A stretch of 14,381 bases of DNA from Candidatus Pelagibacterales bacterium. GTDB taxonomy: Bacteria > Pseudomonadota > Alphaproteobacteria > TMED109. The notes beneath the pieces are model-generated. The model was given only the letters and a program-made list of their open reading frames with translations. It made no database searches and was not told the origin of the DNA. The stretch is taken from the NCBI GenBank assembly GCA_002684605.1, contig NYVM01000099.1:1-14381 (forward strand), given 5' to 3'. Within the stretch, counting starts at the first letter, position 1. Every line of letters starts with the position of its first letter. The position numbers were made by a program, and so were the translations under genes. Below, one piece after another: positions 8,738 through 14,381 of this stretch.

Positions 8738-8882
8738 TTACCTTTATAATATTTTTAGAGAGATTAGAGCATTTTTTAGAACAATATTTTACAGATTTCC
8801 AGTTTAATCTCCATTTTTTTCTCCATGTAAATGGTCTATTACAAATAATACATATTTTCTCAGGCAGGTCATATTTCTTCAT
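8730..8882 (-). CDS. DUF2256 small zinc-finger protein
   Basis: This short gene encodes 50 residues, starting MKKYDLPEK and containing PFTWRKKW. It carries CxxC (Cys11, Cys14) and CxxxC (Cys34, Cys38) pairs, with KYCSKKC as the second knuckle. This order (LP..C..C.RPFTWRKKW...W..VKYCS..C) is the signature of DUF2256, a family of roughly 50-residue proteins presumed to bind one zinc ion; its function is unknown. The gene lies 22 nt behind the aldolase stop and its TAG lies 5 nt inside the TPP-enzyme gene (overlap 8 nt), so it is part of the same transcription unit. No clear Shine-Dalgarno is seen before its ATG. The conserved pattern makes it a real gene despite its size. Confidence 0.88.
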   Translation of the reverse strand: MKKYDLPEKICIICNRPFTWRKKWRLNWKSVKYCSKKCSNLSKNIIKVNE

Positions 8883-8904
8883 ATTATATATTACTAATTA
8901 ATTT

Positions 8905-9654
8905 TTATTTTGCATCAGCAATTTCTCTTTTTGATGCTTGAGTTAAAAGAGCTGCATCTGCTGATATGGTTCCTAAATCATATCCCATATTAAATCTTTC
9001 TTTAACAGTTTTTCCATCAGGGCAATGAATACCTGTTTTAATATCTTTTTTTATACAAGTTTCAACAATATAACTTAAACAATCTTCTACTTCCTTTTCA
9101 TATGTTCCAGGAGTATATCCCATAGTAACTGCTAAATCACTTGGACCTATATATACTGCGTCTAATTCCTCTACAGATAGAATTTTATCTAGATTATCTA
9201 CAGCTTCTGATGTTTCAATCATAGCAAAATTTAATAAGGTATCATTAGCATGATGAAAATAATCATCACCTCCATACATTCTAGCTCTAATTGGGCCAAA
9301 ACTTCTATTTCCTCTAGGTGGATATCTGCAGGCAGTCACAAATTTTTCACACTGCTCTTTTGTGTTTATCATAGGACATATTATTCCATAAGCTCCTGCA
9401 TCCAAACACCTCATAACCATACTTGGCTCATTCCATGGAACTCTGACCATTGGAGTTATATTATAACCTGATATAGCTTGCAGCATTTCAACTACTTTTT
9501 GATAACCAACTAAGCCATGTTGCATATCTATTGTAATACTATCAAAACCCGAAGCCGCCATAATTTCAGAACTAAATGTATTTGCTATAGAAGACCAGCC
9601 ATTAATAATCTTTTGACTATTCTTCCAAGCTTCTTTAATACCATTTTTTTTCAT
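8905..9654 (-). CDS. HpcH/HpaI-family class II aldolase
   Basis: This 249-residue metal-dependent aldolase belongs to the HpcH/HpaI (4-hydroxy-2-oxo-heptane-1,7-dioate aldolase) family, which splits 4-hydroxy-2-oxo acids to pyruvate plus an aldehyde. The active-site residues of E. coli HpaI have clear counterparts: base His46 (TIDMQHG), Arg71 (MVRVPW), metal ligands Glu147 (AMIETSEA) and Asp173 (YIGPSDL). RYPPRGNRSFGP is the family's loop before the metal ligands. The length is normal and complete. The ATG has AAAAGGG 5 nt upstream. It is followed by DUF2256 and the TPP enzyme; its product pyruvate (or another 2-oxo acid) could feed the latter, but the true substrate cannot be told, and the hpa homoprotocatechuate genes are absent. 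Confidence 0.93.
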   Translation of the reverse strand: MKKNGIKEAWKNSQKIINGWSSIANTFSSEIMAASGFDSITIDMQHGLVGYQKVVEMLQAISGYNITPMVRVPWNEPSMVMRCLDAGAYGIICPMINTKEQCEKFVTACRYPPRGNRSFGPIRARMYGGDDYFHHANDTLLNFAMIETSEAVDNLDKILSVEELDAVYIGPSDLAVTMGYTPGTYEKEVEDCLSYIVETCIKKDIKTGIHCPDGKTVKERFNMGYDLGTISADAALLTQASKREIADAK

Positions 9655-9672
9655 TACTACCCTTTTCTATAA

Positions 9673-9694
9673 ATGCTAGAATTTATGCTAGCAT
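9673..9694. repeat. Palindrome and direct repeat in the selO-aldolase gap
   Basis: The 48-bp gap between selO and the aldolase gene holds the perfect 16-bp palindrome TTTATGCTAGCATAAA (9682-9697) and a second copy of ATGCTAG at 9673-9679, 12 bp from the copy at 9685-9691. The outer copy can also pair with CTAGCAT (9688-9694) as a 7-bp stem with an 8-nt loop. It could be a regulator operator or an RNA hairpin. No T-run follows on the minus strand, so a simple terminator for selO is less likely. Confidence 0.5.
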
Positions 9695-9702
9695 AAAAAA
9701 AA

Positions 9703-11205
9703 TTATGTACCACAAAATGTTTGGGTTACCATCTGATTGTCCTTAGGTGGCATTTGATATTCTTCAAATTCTTTTTGATCATTAAAAGGCTTTGAAAGAA
9801 TTTTATTTAGAGAATTAAATAAAGAAAAATCTCCCTCTAAAGCTTTATTTATCATTTCCTCAATTCGATGATTTCTGGGGATGTAAGCGGGATTAATATT
9901 TTTAATAAAGTCAAAAGTATTATCATTCTTTTCTTTTTCAAAAGATAAACGTGTTTTCCAATTACTTAGCCAATTATTAATATCCTTAGAGTTTGAAAAA
10001 TGTTTTATAAACTTATTATATAAACTTTTATCTTCTTGTATGACTAATGGACACAAGTCTCTAAAAGTTATAGTAAAATCTGATTTGCTTGTTTCCATTT
10101 GTATTAATAAAGAATTAATAAGTTTATCATCATTTTCTTTTTTAGTTTGTAATCCTAATTTATTACTAAATAATTTTAGCCATTCTTCCTTATACAAATC
10201 AAGAAATTTATCAACTGCATTCTGCGCTAATATCATAGATTTTTTTTCATCCTTATGAATTAGCGGAAGTAAAGAAGAAGCTAAACAAGCTAAATTCCAT
10301 TGAATAATTTCTGGTTGATTCTTATAGGAGTATCGTCCACTTTGGTCTATAGAACTAAAAACTTTATTTGGATCATATTCATCAAGAAATGCACACGGAC
10401 CATAATCTATTGTTTCTCCATATATTGAAGTATTATCTGTATTCATAACTCCGTGGATAAAACCTACAGACATCCATTTAGAAATCAAAATGGCTTGCCG
10501 CTTAATAACTTCTTTGAGTAAATTTATATATGGGTTATCACCTTCTTGACATGTAGGATAATGCCTTTGAATAATATAATCTGCTAAAATTTTTAAAGAA
10601 TCTATATCCTGCCTTGCAGCAAAATACTGAAATGTCCCAACTCTAATATGACTATGTGCTACTCTAGTAAGAATTGCACCTGGAAATTCTTGTTCTCTAT
10701 AAATTTTTTCACCTGTAGAAATAGCAGAAAGAGCCCTGGTAGTCGGAATATTTAGATTGTTCATAGCTTCACTTAATATATATTCTCTTAGTATAGGCCC
10801 CAACCAGGCGCGCCCATCACCCATCCTTGAAAAAGGTGTTGGACCACTTCCTTTAAGTTGTATATCTCTTCTATATCCATTATTATCAATTACTTCACCT
10901 AAGAGAATAGCCCTTCCATCTCCTAATTGTGGAACCCAATTACCGAATTGATGGCCTGCATAAGTCATAGATATAGGATTAGAACCATTTGATAATATAT
11001 TCCCTGAAAAAAAATCATTACATTCTTTCGAATTTAAATTAATACCTAGATCATTAGCTAATATTTTATTAAATTTAATTAAATTAGGAGATTTGACTGG
11101 AGTAGGTTTTACGTTAACATAAAATTTATTTGGCAACCTTGAAAAACTATTATCAAATTTGATATTATCAATATTATTTGGTGAAATTTTCACTATATAA
11201 TCCAA
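9703..11205 (-). CDS. selO: Protein adenylyltransferase SelO (YdiU/UPF0061)
   Basis: SelO is a pseudokinase-fold enzyme that binds ATP flipped and transfers AMP to Ser/Thr/Tyr of proteins; in E. coli it is tied to protein S-glutathionylation and oxidative stress. The protein has 500 residues, normal length. Residues matching the Pseudomonas syringae active site are all kept with a constant offset of +5: Lys118 (QLKGSGPTPFSR), Glu141 (REYILSEAM), catalytic Asp257 and Asn258 (HGVMNTDNTS) and metal ligand Asp267 (IDYGPCAFLD). YAGHQFG (82-88) and GDGR (95-98) are further signatures. The C-terminus ends TFCGT, with Cys at the place where animal SelO has selenocysteine. The start is TTG at 11205 or, with a better-placed GGA, GTG at 11193; no ATG is available nearby. 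It is divergent from egtB and first in a unit leading to the aldolase gene. Confidence 0.95.
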   Translation of the reverse strand: MDYIVKISPNNIDNIKFDNSFSRLPNKFYVNVKPTPVKSPNLIKFNKILANDLGINLNSKECNDFFSGNILSNGSNPISMTYAGHQFGNWVPQLGDGRAILLGEVIDNNGYRRDIQLKGSGPTPFSRMGDGRAWLGPILREYILSEAMNNLNIPTTRALSAISTGEKIYREQEFPGAILTRVAHSHIRVGTFQYFAARQDIDSLKILADYIIQRHYPTCQEGDNPYINLLKEVIKRQAILISKWMSVGFIHGVMNTDNTSIYGETIDYGPCAFLDEYDPNKVFSSIDQSGRYSYKNQPEIIQWNLACLASSLLPLIHKDEKKSMILAQNAVDKFLDLYKEEWLKLFSNKLGLQTKKENDDKLINSLLIQMETSKSDFTITFRDLCPLVIQEDKSLYNKFIKHFSNSKDINNWLSNWKTRLSFEKEKNDNTFDFIKNINPAYIPRNHRIEEMINKALEGDFSLFNSLNKILSKPFNDQKEFEEYQMPPKDNQMVTQTFCGT

Positions 11206-11234
11206 ATCAAAAATAATTAATAAATAATACTACT

Positions 11235-11263
11235 TTTTTATTAATAATATTCTATATTATCAA
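11235..11263 (-). promoter_or_regulatory. Candidate sigma70 promoter of selO
   Basis: On the minus strand TTGATA (11258-11263) is followed, after 17 nt, by TAAAAA (11235-11240). The -35 fits consensus at 5 of 6 positions and the -10 at 4 of 6. It would give a leader of roughly 25 nt to the TTG start. In such AT-rich sequence chance matches are common, hence the low confidence. Confidence 0.35.
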
Positions 11264-11287
11264 TGAACGCTAGGTGCGCCCTATAAT
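11264..11287 (+). promoter_or_regulatory. Candidate egtBD promoter region with a GC-rich patch
   Basis: A perfect -10 hexamer TATAAT (11282-11287) lies about 65 nt ahead of egtB. Directly upstream is GAACGCTAGGTGCGCCC (11265-11281), a conspicuous GC-rich patch in an otherwise almost pure AT intergenic region. It contains the inverted arms TAGG and CCTA around TGCGC. No good -35 hexamer lies 16-18 nt before the -10, which would fit an activator-dependent promoter. The patch lies beside, not over, the selO -35 candidate, so one bound regulator could touch both promoters. This is inference. Confidence 0.35.
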
Positions 11288-11352
11288 TTTAATTTTTAAA
11301 GTTAATATTATGTTATTTAGTAAACCAATTATATAAATATATTGATAAGCCT

Positions 11353-12573
11353 ATGCAAAAAAATGATTTACTAAAGAAATTTATAAATACTAGAAAAAAT
11401 AGTATTAGAATCTGTAAAAACTTAGAAATAGAAGACTATGTTGTGCAACCTAGTGAAGAAGTAAGCCCTATAAAATGGCATTTAGGACATACCTCATGGT
11501 TTTTTGAAGAAATGATACTATTAAAGTATATTAAAAAACTAACTCGTTATAACAAACAATATAAAACTATATTTAACTCCTATTATAAATCTGCAGGAGA
11601 CCACTGGAAACAAGGCTTAAGAGGTCAACTTTCGCGTCCTACAGTTAACGAAGTTATTAAATATAGGAAATATGTAGACCTAAAAATTAAAAAAGTTCTT
11701 GAGTCAACGACTAATAATAAACTCAATTTTTTAATTGAATTAGGGATAAATCATGAAGAGCAACATCAAGAATTAATGCATATGGATATTAAATATATCT
11801 TTAATACTAACCCTCATAAAATAAAATATATAAAAAGTAAGATTCCAAAAAGAAAAATTAATGATAAACAATGGGAAACTTTTGAAGGTAATATATATAA
11901 AATTGGTCATGAAAAAAAAGATTTTTCATACGATAATGAACAACCTATGCACAAAGTTTATATTCAACCTTTTAAAATTCATAAACAGTTCGTAAGTAAT
12001 AAAGACTATGTCCATTTCATAGAGGATGAAGGTTATTCCAAGCCTGCTTTATGGCTAAGTAAAGGCTGGGACTGGATTAAAGAAAAAGATATCATTAAAC
12101 CAGAATATTGGTATAAGAAAGATAATAAGTGGTATGAATTCACACTGCACGGATTACTACCTATTAATGATAACGCTCCTGTGTCACATATAAGTTATTA
12201 TGAAGCATCAGCATATGCAAAATGGAAAAGTTGTAGATTACCAACAGAAGAAGAATCCGAGATATACCTTAAAAACCCAGAAATAAATAAAATAAGGAAT
12301 AATAAAAATATTTATCAAGCATATGATACTGATATCGCAACTAATAACTTGTGGTGGTGGACAAAAAGTCACTATTCAGCATATCCAGGGTACATAGCTT
12401 TTAATGGTGATATTGAAGAATATAATGAGAAATTTATGAATGGACAATTTATACTAAAAGGTGGGTCAATTGTTACACCAGATAAACATCATAGACCTAC
12501 ATATAGAAATTTTTATGAACCCCATCAACGTTGGATGTTTTCAGGAATAAGGTTAGCGAAGGATATGAAATGA
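11353..12573 (+). CDS. egtB: Ergothioneine biosynthesis sulfoxide synthase EgtB
   Basis: EgtB is a non-haem iron enzyme that uses O2 to join the imidazole C2 of hercynine to a thiol donor (cysteine or gamma-glutamylcysteine) as a sulfoxide. The 406 residues show both domains. The N-terminal DinB-like domain has the three iron histidines His46 (KWHLGH), His134 and His138 (NHEEQHQE) and LRGQLSRPT. The C-terminal sulfatase-modifying-factor (FGE-like) domain begins near residue 175, with GCRLPTEEE-like SCRLPTEEE, NNLWWWTKSHYSAYPGY, LKGGSIVTP and HHRPTYRNFYEPHQRWMFSG. All core features are kept, so it should be active. Which thiol it uses cannot be told; no egtA or egtC is nearby. The ATG lacks a strong Shine-Dalgarno. 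egtD overlaps its stop by 4 nt. Confidence 0.95.
   Translation: MQKNDLLKKFINTRKNSIRICKNLEIEDYVVQPSEEVSPIKWHLGHTSWFFEEMILLKYIKKLTRYNKQYKTIFNSYYKSAGDHWKQGLRGQLSRPTVNEVIKYRKYVDLKIKKVLESTTNNKLNFLIELGINHEEQHQELMHMDIKYIFNTNPHKIKYIKSKIPKRKINDKQWETFEGNIYKIGHEKKDFSYDNEQPMHKVYIQPFKIHKQFVSNKDYVHFIEDEGYSKPALWLSKGWDWIKEKDIIKPEYWYKKDNKWYEFTLHGLLPINDNAPVSHISYYEASAYAKWKSCRLPTEEESEIYLKNPEINKIRNNKNIYQAYDTDIATNNLWWWTKSHYSAYPGYIAFNGDIEEYNEKFMNGQFILKGGSIVTPDKHHRPTYRNFYEPHQRWMFSGIRLAKDMK
12559..12563 (+). promoter_or_regulatory. Shine-Dalgarno inside egtB that sets the egtD start
   Basis: AAGGA ends 6 nt before the ATG at 12570, within the last codons of egtB. It supports the short 4-nt overlap form of egtD over the longer frame starting at 12531. 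Confidence 0.7.
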
Positions 12574-13556
12574 AGATTACAAACTTATCATTAACAAATA
12601 AGAAAGATAAATTAAATACAAAAAGCTCTTTTTCAGAAGATGTAGGCTATGGATTAAGCTTAAAAAATAAAGCTATATCATCAAAATATTTTTATGATGA
12701 TATAGGATCAAAATTATTTCAGAAAATTACTAAACACTCTGACTATTATCCAACAAGAACAGAGACTGAAATACTAAATACCATTAAAGATAAGTTGCCA
12801 AAGTTAATAAAATTAAATGAAATTGATATTATAGAATTAGGCCCAGGAGACGGCACAAAAGGTAAAATCATAATAGATGGATTTTTAAAAAATAATTATA
12901 AAGTTAACTATTATCCAATTGATATATCAAAAAAAGCCTTACAGCTATTAAGTAAGAATTTACCACCTAATAAAAATTTATTTATACATGGTATAATAGG
13001 AGAATACTTAGAAGGATTAAAATTTATAAAAAAAGAATCTACAAACATACAATTGGTACTTTTTTTAGGATCTAGTATAGGAAACTTTAATACGAAGCAA
13101 TCAAAAAAATTTCTAACAAATGTTTACAAAAATATAAACAACCATAGTTATTTATTTACTGGCTTTGACCTCAAGAAAAATTTATCTATTCTAAATAAAG
13201 CTTATAATGATTCTAGTGGCTTAACTAAGAAATTTAATTTAAATTTATTAACTAGAATTAATAAAAGCTTAAAAAGTGACTTTAATTTAAAAAACTTTAT
13301 ACATTTTGGCACTTATAACCCTGTGCTAGGTGCGATGGAAAGTTACCTAATATCCTTAGTTAAACAAAATATACATATTAAGGAATTAAATAAAAATTTT
13401 AAATTTGAAGTATTTGAAGCCATACATCTAGAATACTCTTTTAAATATTCTAAAGATAACATTGCTGATTTATCAGCAAGCTCTGGATTTACAATAGTTA
13501 AAAATTACACTGATTCAAAAAAATATTTTATAGATTCTGTTTGGAGAAAAATTTAA
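12570..13556 (+). CDS. egtD: L-histidine N-alpha-methyltransferase EgtD
   Basis: EgtD trimethylates histidine with S-adenosylmethionine to hercynine, the substrate of EgtB. The 328 residues match the usual length of about 320. Visible motifs are YFYDDIGSKLF (40-50) and SDYYPTRTE (57-65, histidine site), SAM loop IELGPGDGTK (88-97; canonical forms read ELGSGSS.KT), FLGSSIGNF (155-163, with the substrate-binding Asn162), GFDLKKN (178-184), GAMESYLIS (244-252; usually RIEMHLVS) and HLEYSFKYS (276-284), whose Glu278 and Ser280 match the histidine-contacting Glu/Ser of mycobacterial EgtD. I chose the ATG at 12570, which forms an ATGA overlap with the egtB stop and has AAGGA 6 nt before it. An in-frame ATG at 12531 would overlap egtB by 43 nt. 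The pair is translationally coupled. Confidence 0.95.
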   Translation: MKITNLSLTNKKDKLNTKSSFSEDVGYGLSLKNKAISSKYFYDDIGSKLFQKITKHSDYYPTRTETEILNTIKDKLPKLIKLNEIDIIELGPGDGTKGKIIIDGFLKNNYKVNYYPIDISKKALQLLSKNLPPNKNLFIHGIIGEYLEGLKFIKKESTNIQLVLFLGSSIGNFNTKQSKKFLTNVYKNINNHSYLFTGFDLKKNLSILNKAYNDSSGLTKKFNLNLLTRINKSLKSDFNLKNFIHFGTYNPVLGAMESYLISLVKQNIHIKELNKNFKFEVFEAIHLEYSFKYSKDNIADLSASSGFTIVKNYTDSKKYFIDSVWRKI

Positions 13557-13576
13557 TAATATTAATTTTATTTTTT
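13548..13576 (+). terminator. Possible AT-only hairpin with T-run after egtD
   Basis: AAAAT-T-TAAT (13548-13557) can pair with ATTAATTTT (13561-13569) around a 3-nt loop, giving nine A-T pairs with one bulged T, followed on the plus strand by ATTTTTT. It lies across the convergent ends of egtD and the cytochrome gene. The stem has no G-C pair, so its stability is doubtful, but position and T-run fit a terminator. Confidence 0.3.
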
Positions 13577-13843
13577 AGCATTTGATAAATAAGTGTGTAT
13601 ATTTTCTATCTCTTTTTCTGTAAATTTACTACTAAATGAACCCATCATGGTTCCTGCTCTTCCATTCATTACAATCATTTTGAATGTATTCATCTCTAAT
13701 TTAGTTCCAATAATATTTGGAGCTGTTCTTTTATGGCAAGTAGCACAACTTCTATTGAAAAGTTTTTCTCCTAAAACCTCGTCAGCTAGAGAAGTTAAAG
13801 GAAAAAAGTATAATAATATTAAGAAGACTTTTACTACATACAT
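13568..13843 (-). CDS. Small periplasmic c-type cytochrome (class I)
   Basis: This 91-residue exported mono-haem cytochrome c has a signal peptide at about residues 1-20 (hydrophobic VFLILLYFFPLTSLA, likely cut before DEV). The haem motif CATCH (Cys33, Cys36, His37) follows LFNRSCATCH. A Met ligand is most likely Met66 or Met67 (GTMMGSF), and the closing helix is FTEKEIENIHTYLSNAKK. The mature protein of about 70 residues is at the small end of class I cytochromes. It probably shuttles electrons in the periplasm to an oxidase or from a dehydrogenase; the partner is unknown. It lies 21 nt behind the two-helix membrane protein gene on the same strand, so the two are probably cotranscribed. It converges with egtD, 11 nt apart. 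Confidence 0.92.
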   Translation of the reverse strand: MYVVKVFLILLYFFPLTSLADEVLGEKLFNRSCATCHKRTAPNIIGTKLEMNTFKMIVMNGRAGTMMGSFSSKFTEKEIENIHTYLSNAKK

Positions 13844-13864
13844 ATTTTTCTCTGTTTCTTAAGT

Positions 13865-14095
13865 TTATTCTTTGGCTTTTTTAAAAATTTCAGCGGTGAA
13901 AAACACTCCTATTAAAACTAATGTGTGTGCTAGTGCTGAAGGTCCAAACACAGATAAAGATCCAACCCACATAGTAAAAATGAATGACCACATAAATGCT
14001 AAAGTTGTCATGAATTGAAACTGTACAATTTTTGGTAAGTTTCTTAGTGGGTTTACATTTGTACTCATTACTAAGTTATAAGACTGTTTAATCAT
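13865..14095 (-). CDS. Unknown two-helix membrane protein
   Basis: This is a 76-residue protein of no family I can name. It has a polar N-terminus (to about residue 25) and two hydrophobic helices at about 29-50 (MTTLAFMWSFIFTMWVGSLS) and 53-72 (SALAHTLVLIGVFFTAEIF), ending in a basic KKAKE. Both ends probably face the cytoplasm. The ATG at 14095 has AGAGG 8 nt before it; the internal ATG at 14068 (MSTNVNPLRNL) has no such site. It stands directly before the cytochrome c gene (21-nt gap), so a role near the electron transport chain or as a membrane partner of that cytochrome is possible but rests on position only. Confidence 0.72.
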   Translation of the reverse strand: MIKQSYNLVMSTNVNPLRNLPKIVQFQFMTTLAFMWSFIFTMWVGSLSVFGPSALAHTLVLIGVFFTAEIFKKAKE

Positions 14096-14133
14096 AATAT
14101 TTTCCTCTTATCATTTTATTTACTTAAAGTACG

Positions 14134-14139
14134 ATTATA
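14134..14139 (-). promoter_or_regulatory. Possible -10 box for the membrane protein/cytochrome unit
   Basis: A perfect TATAAT on the minus strand lies about 40 nt ahead of the ATG at 14095, in the 87-bp gap after the preceding gene. No convincing -35 hexamer is seen at the right distance, so this is a weak call. Confidence 0.28.
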
Positions 14140-14182
14140 ATATATTTATAGATTAGTTTTATTAATAAGATTTTTTAAATCA

Positions 14183-14381
14183 TTAACCGTTATAGCTATC
14201 ATTTAAATTTATAGAAGGTTTATTAGGACTACTATTTTTTTTAACTGATGTACGTTTTTTACTTTTATTAACTTTTTTAAAGGACTTATTTTCTCCTCGT
14301 TTTGCAAAGCTTGAGCGTGAGTTTCTTTCTTCACTATCTCTTCTTGGTCTTCTTTCCTCAAATTTTCCTTTTGGCTTATCT
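14183..14381 (-). CDS. C-terminal basic tail of a protein cut by the window edge
   Basis: On the minus strand an open frame enters from the right edge and gives 65 residues before TAA (14183-14185). It is low-complexity and strongly basic: KPKGKFEERRPRRDSEERN, then KSFKKVNKSKKRTSVKKN, ending SINLNDSYNG. Such disordered Arg/Lys/Ser tails are typical of RNA-binding proteins, for example DEAD-box RNA helicases (RhlE type) or RluB-type pseudouridine synthases in alphaproteobacteria. The catalytic part lies outside, so the identity is open. Frame, composition and a stop well placed before the next gene support a real gene end. Confidence 0.7.
   Translation of the reverse strand, partial: DKPKGKFEERRPRRDSEERNSRSSFAKRGENKSFKKVNKSKKRTSVKKNSSPNKPSINLNDSYNG

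Noticed and set aside
11326..11344. Imperfect inverted repeat CAAT...ATTG just before egtB
   Set aside because: The loop would be only 2 nt and one base bulges; all inner pairs are A-T, so it is not a convincing hairpin or operator.
13593..13862. Plus-strand open frame of 89 codons
   Set aside because: It is antisense to the cytochrome c gene, which has a signal peptide and CATCH haem motif; no independent support.
1..14381. Search for a defence system, prophage, transposon or CRISPR array
   Set aside because: No nuclease, helicase core, integrase, transposase or regularly spaced repeats are seen; almost every base is accounted for by metabolic, transport or housekeeping genes.

Overview
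The window is a visibly AT-rich, tightly packed piece of bacterial chromosome. I see no mobile element, CRISPR array, tRNA or rRNA. Compact convergent gene ends (1, 6 and 11 nt apart), stop/start overlaps and the style of the TypA, SelO and EgtBD proteins suggest a genome-streamlined, probably marine, Gram-negative bacterium, most likely an alphaproteobacterium. That placement is inference; no marker gene is present to fix it.

Layout: (1) 1-1428, most of the ribosome-associated GTPase TypA/BipA, cut by the left edge, then a PsiE-family membrane protein. (2) 1923-6132 on the minus strand, a complete CUT1-type ABC importer operon reading binding protein (Tat-type signal), MalF-type permease, MalG-type permease, MalK/UgpC-type ATPase, with junctions of 1-nt overlap to 4-nt gap. 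(3) 6247-7147, a GFA/CENP-V zinc protein followed by an unknown secreted protein. (4) 7154-11205 on the minus strand, read selO, HpcH/HpaI aldolase, a 50-residue DUF2256 zinc-finger protein (8730-8882), then a TPP-dependent acetolactate-synthase-like enzyme. (5) 11353-13556, the ergothioneine pair egtB-egtD, divergent from selO across a 147-bp region. (6) 13568-14381 on the minus strand, a small c-type cytochrome preceded by a two-helix membrane protein, and the basic C-terminal tail of a protein cut by the right edge.

How the genes may work together: the ABC genes clearly form one importer, probably for a sugar, polyol or similar solute. The HpaI-type aldolase and TPP enzyme could act in sequence on 2-oxo acids, with DUF2256 between them. 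selO (protein AMPylation linked to redox stress) and egtBD (synthesis of the thiol antioxidant ergothioneine) share one intergenic region, so a common oxidative-stress control is possible but unproven.

Nothing here is a clearly new system. The best leads are the selO/egtBD divergent region with its GC-rich patch, the palindrome plus direct repeat before the aldolase gene, and the aldolase/DUF2256/TPP module.
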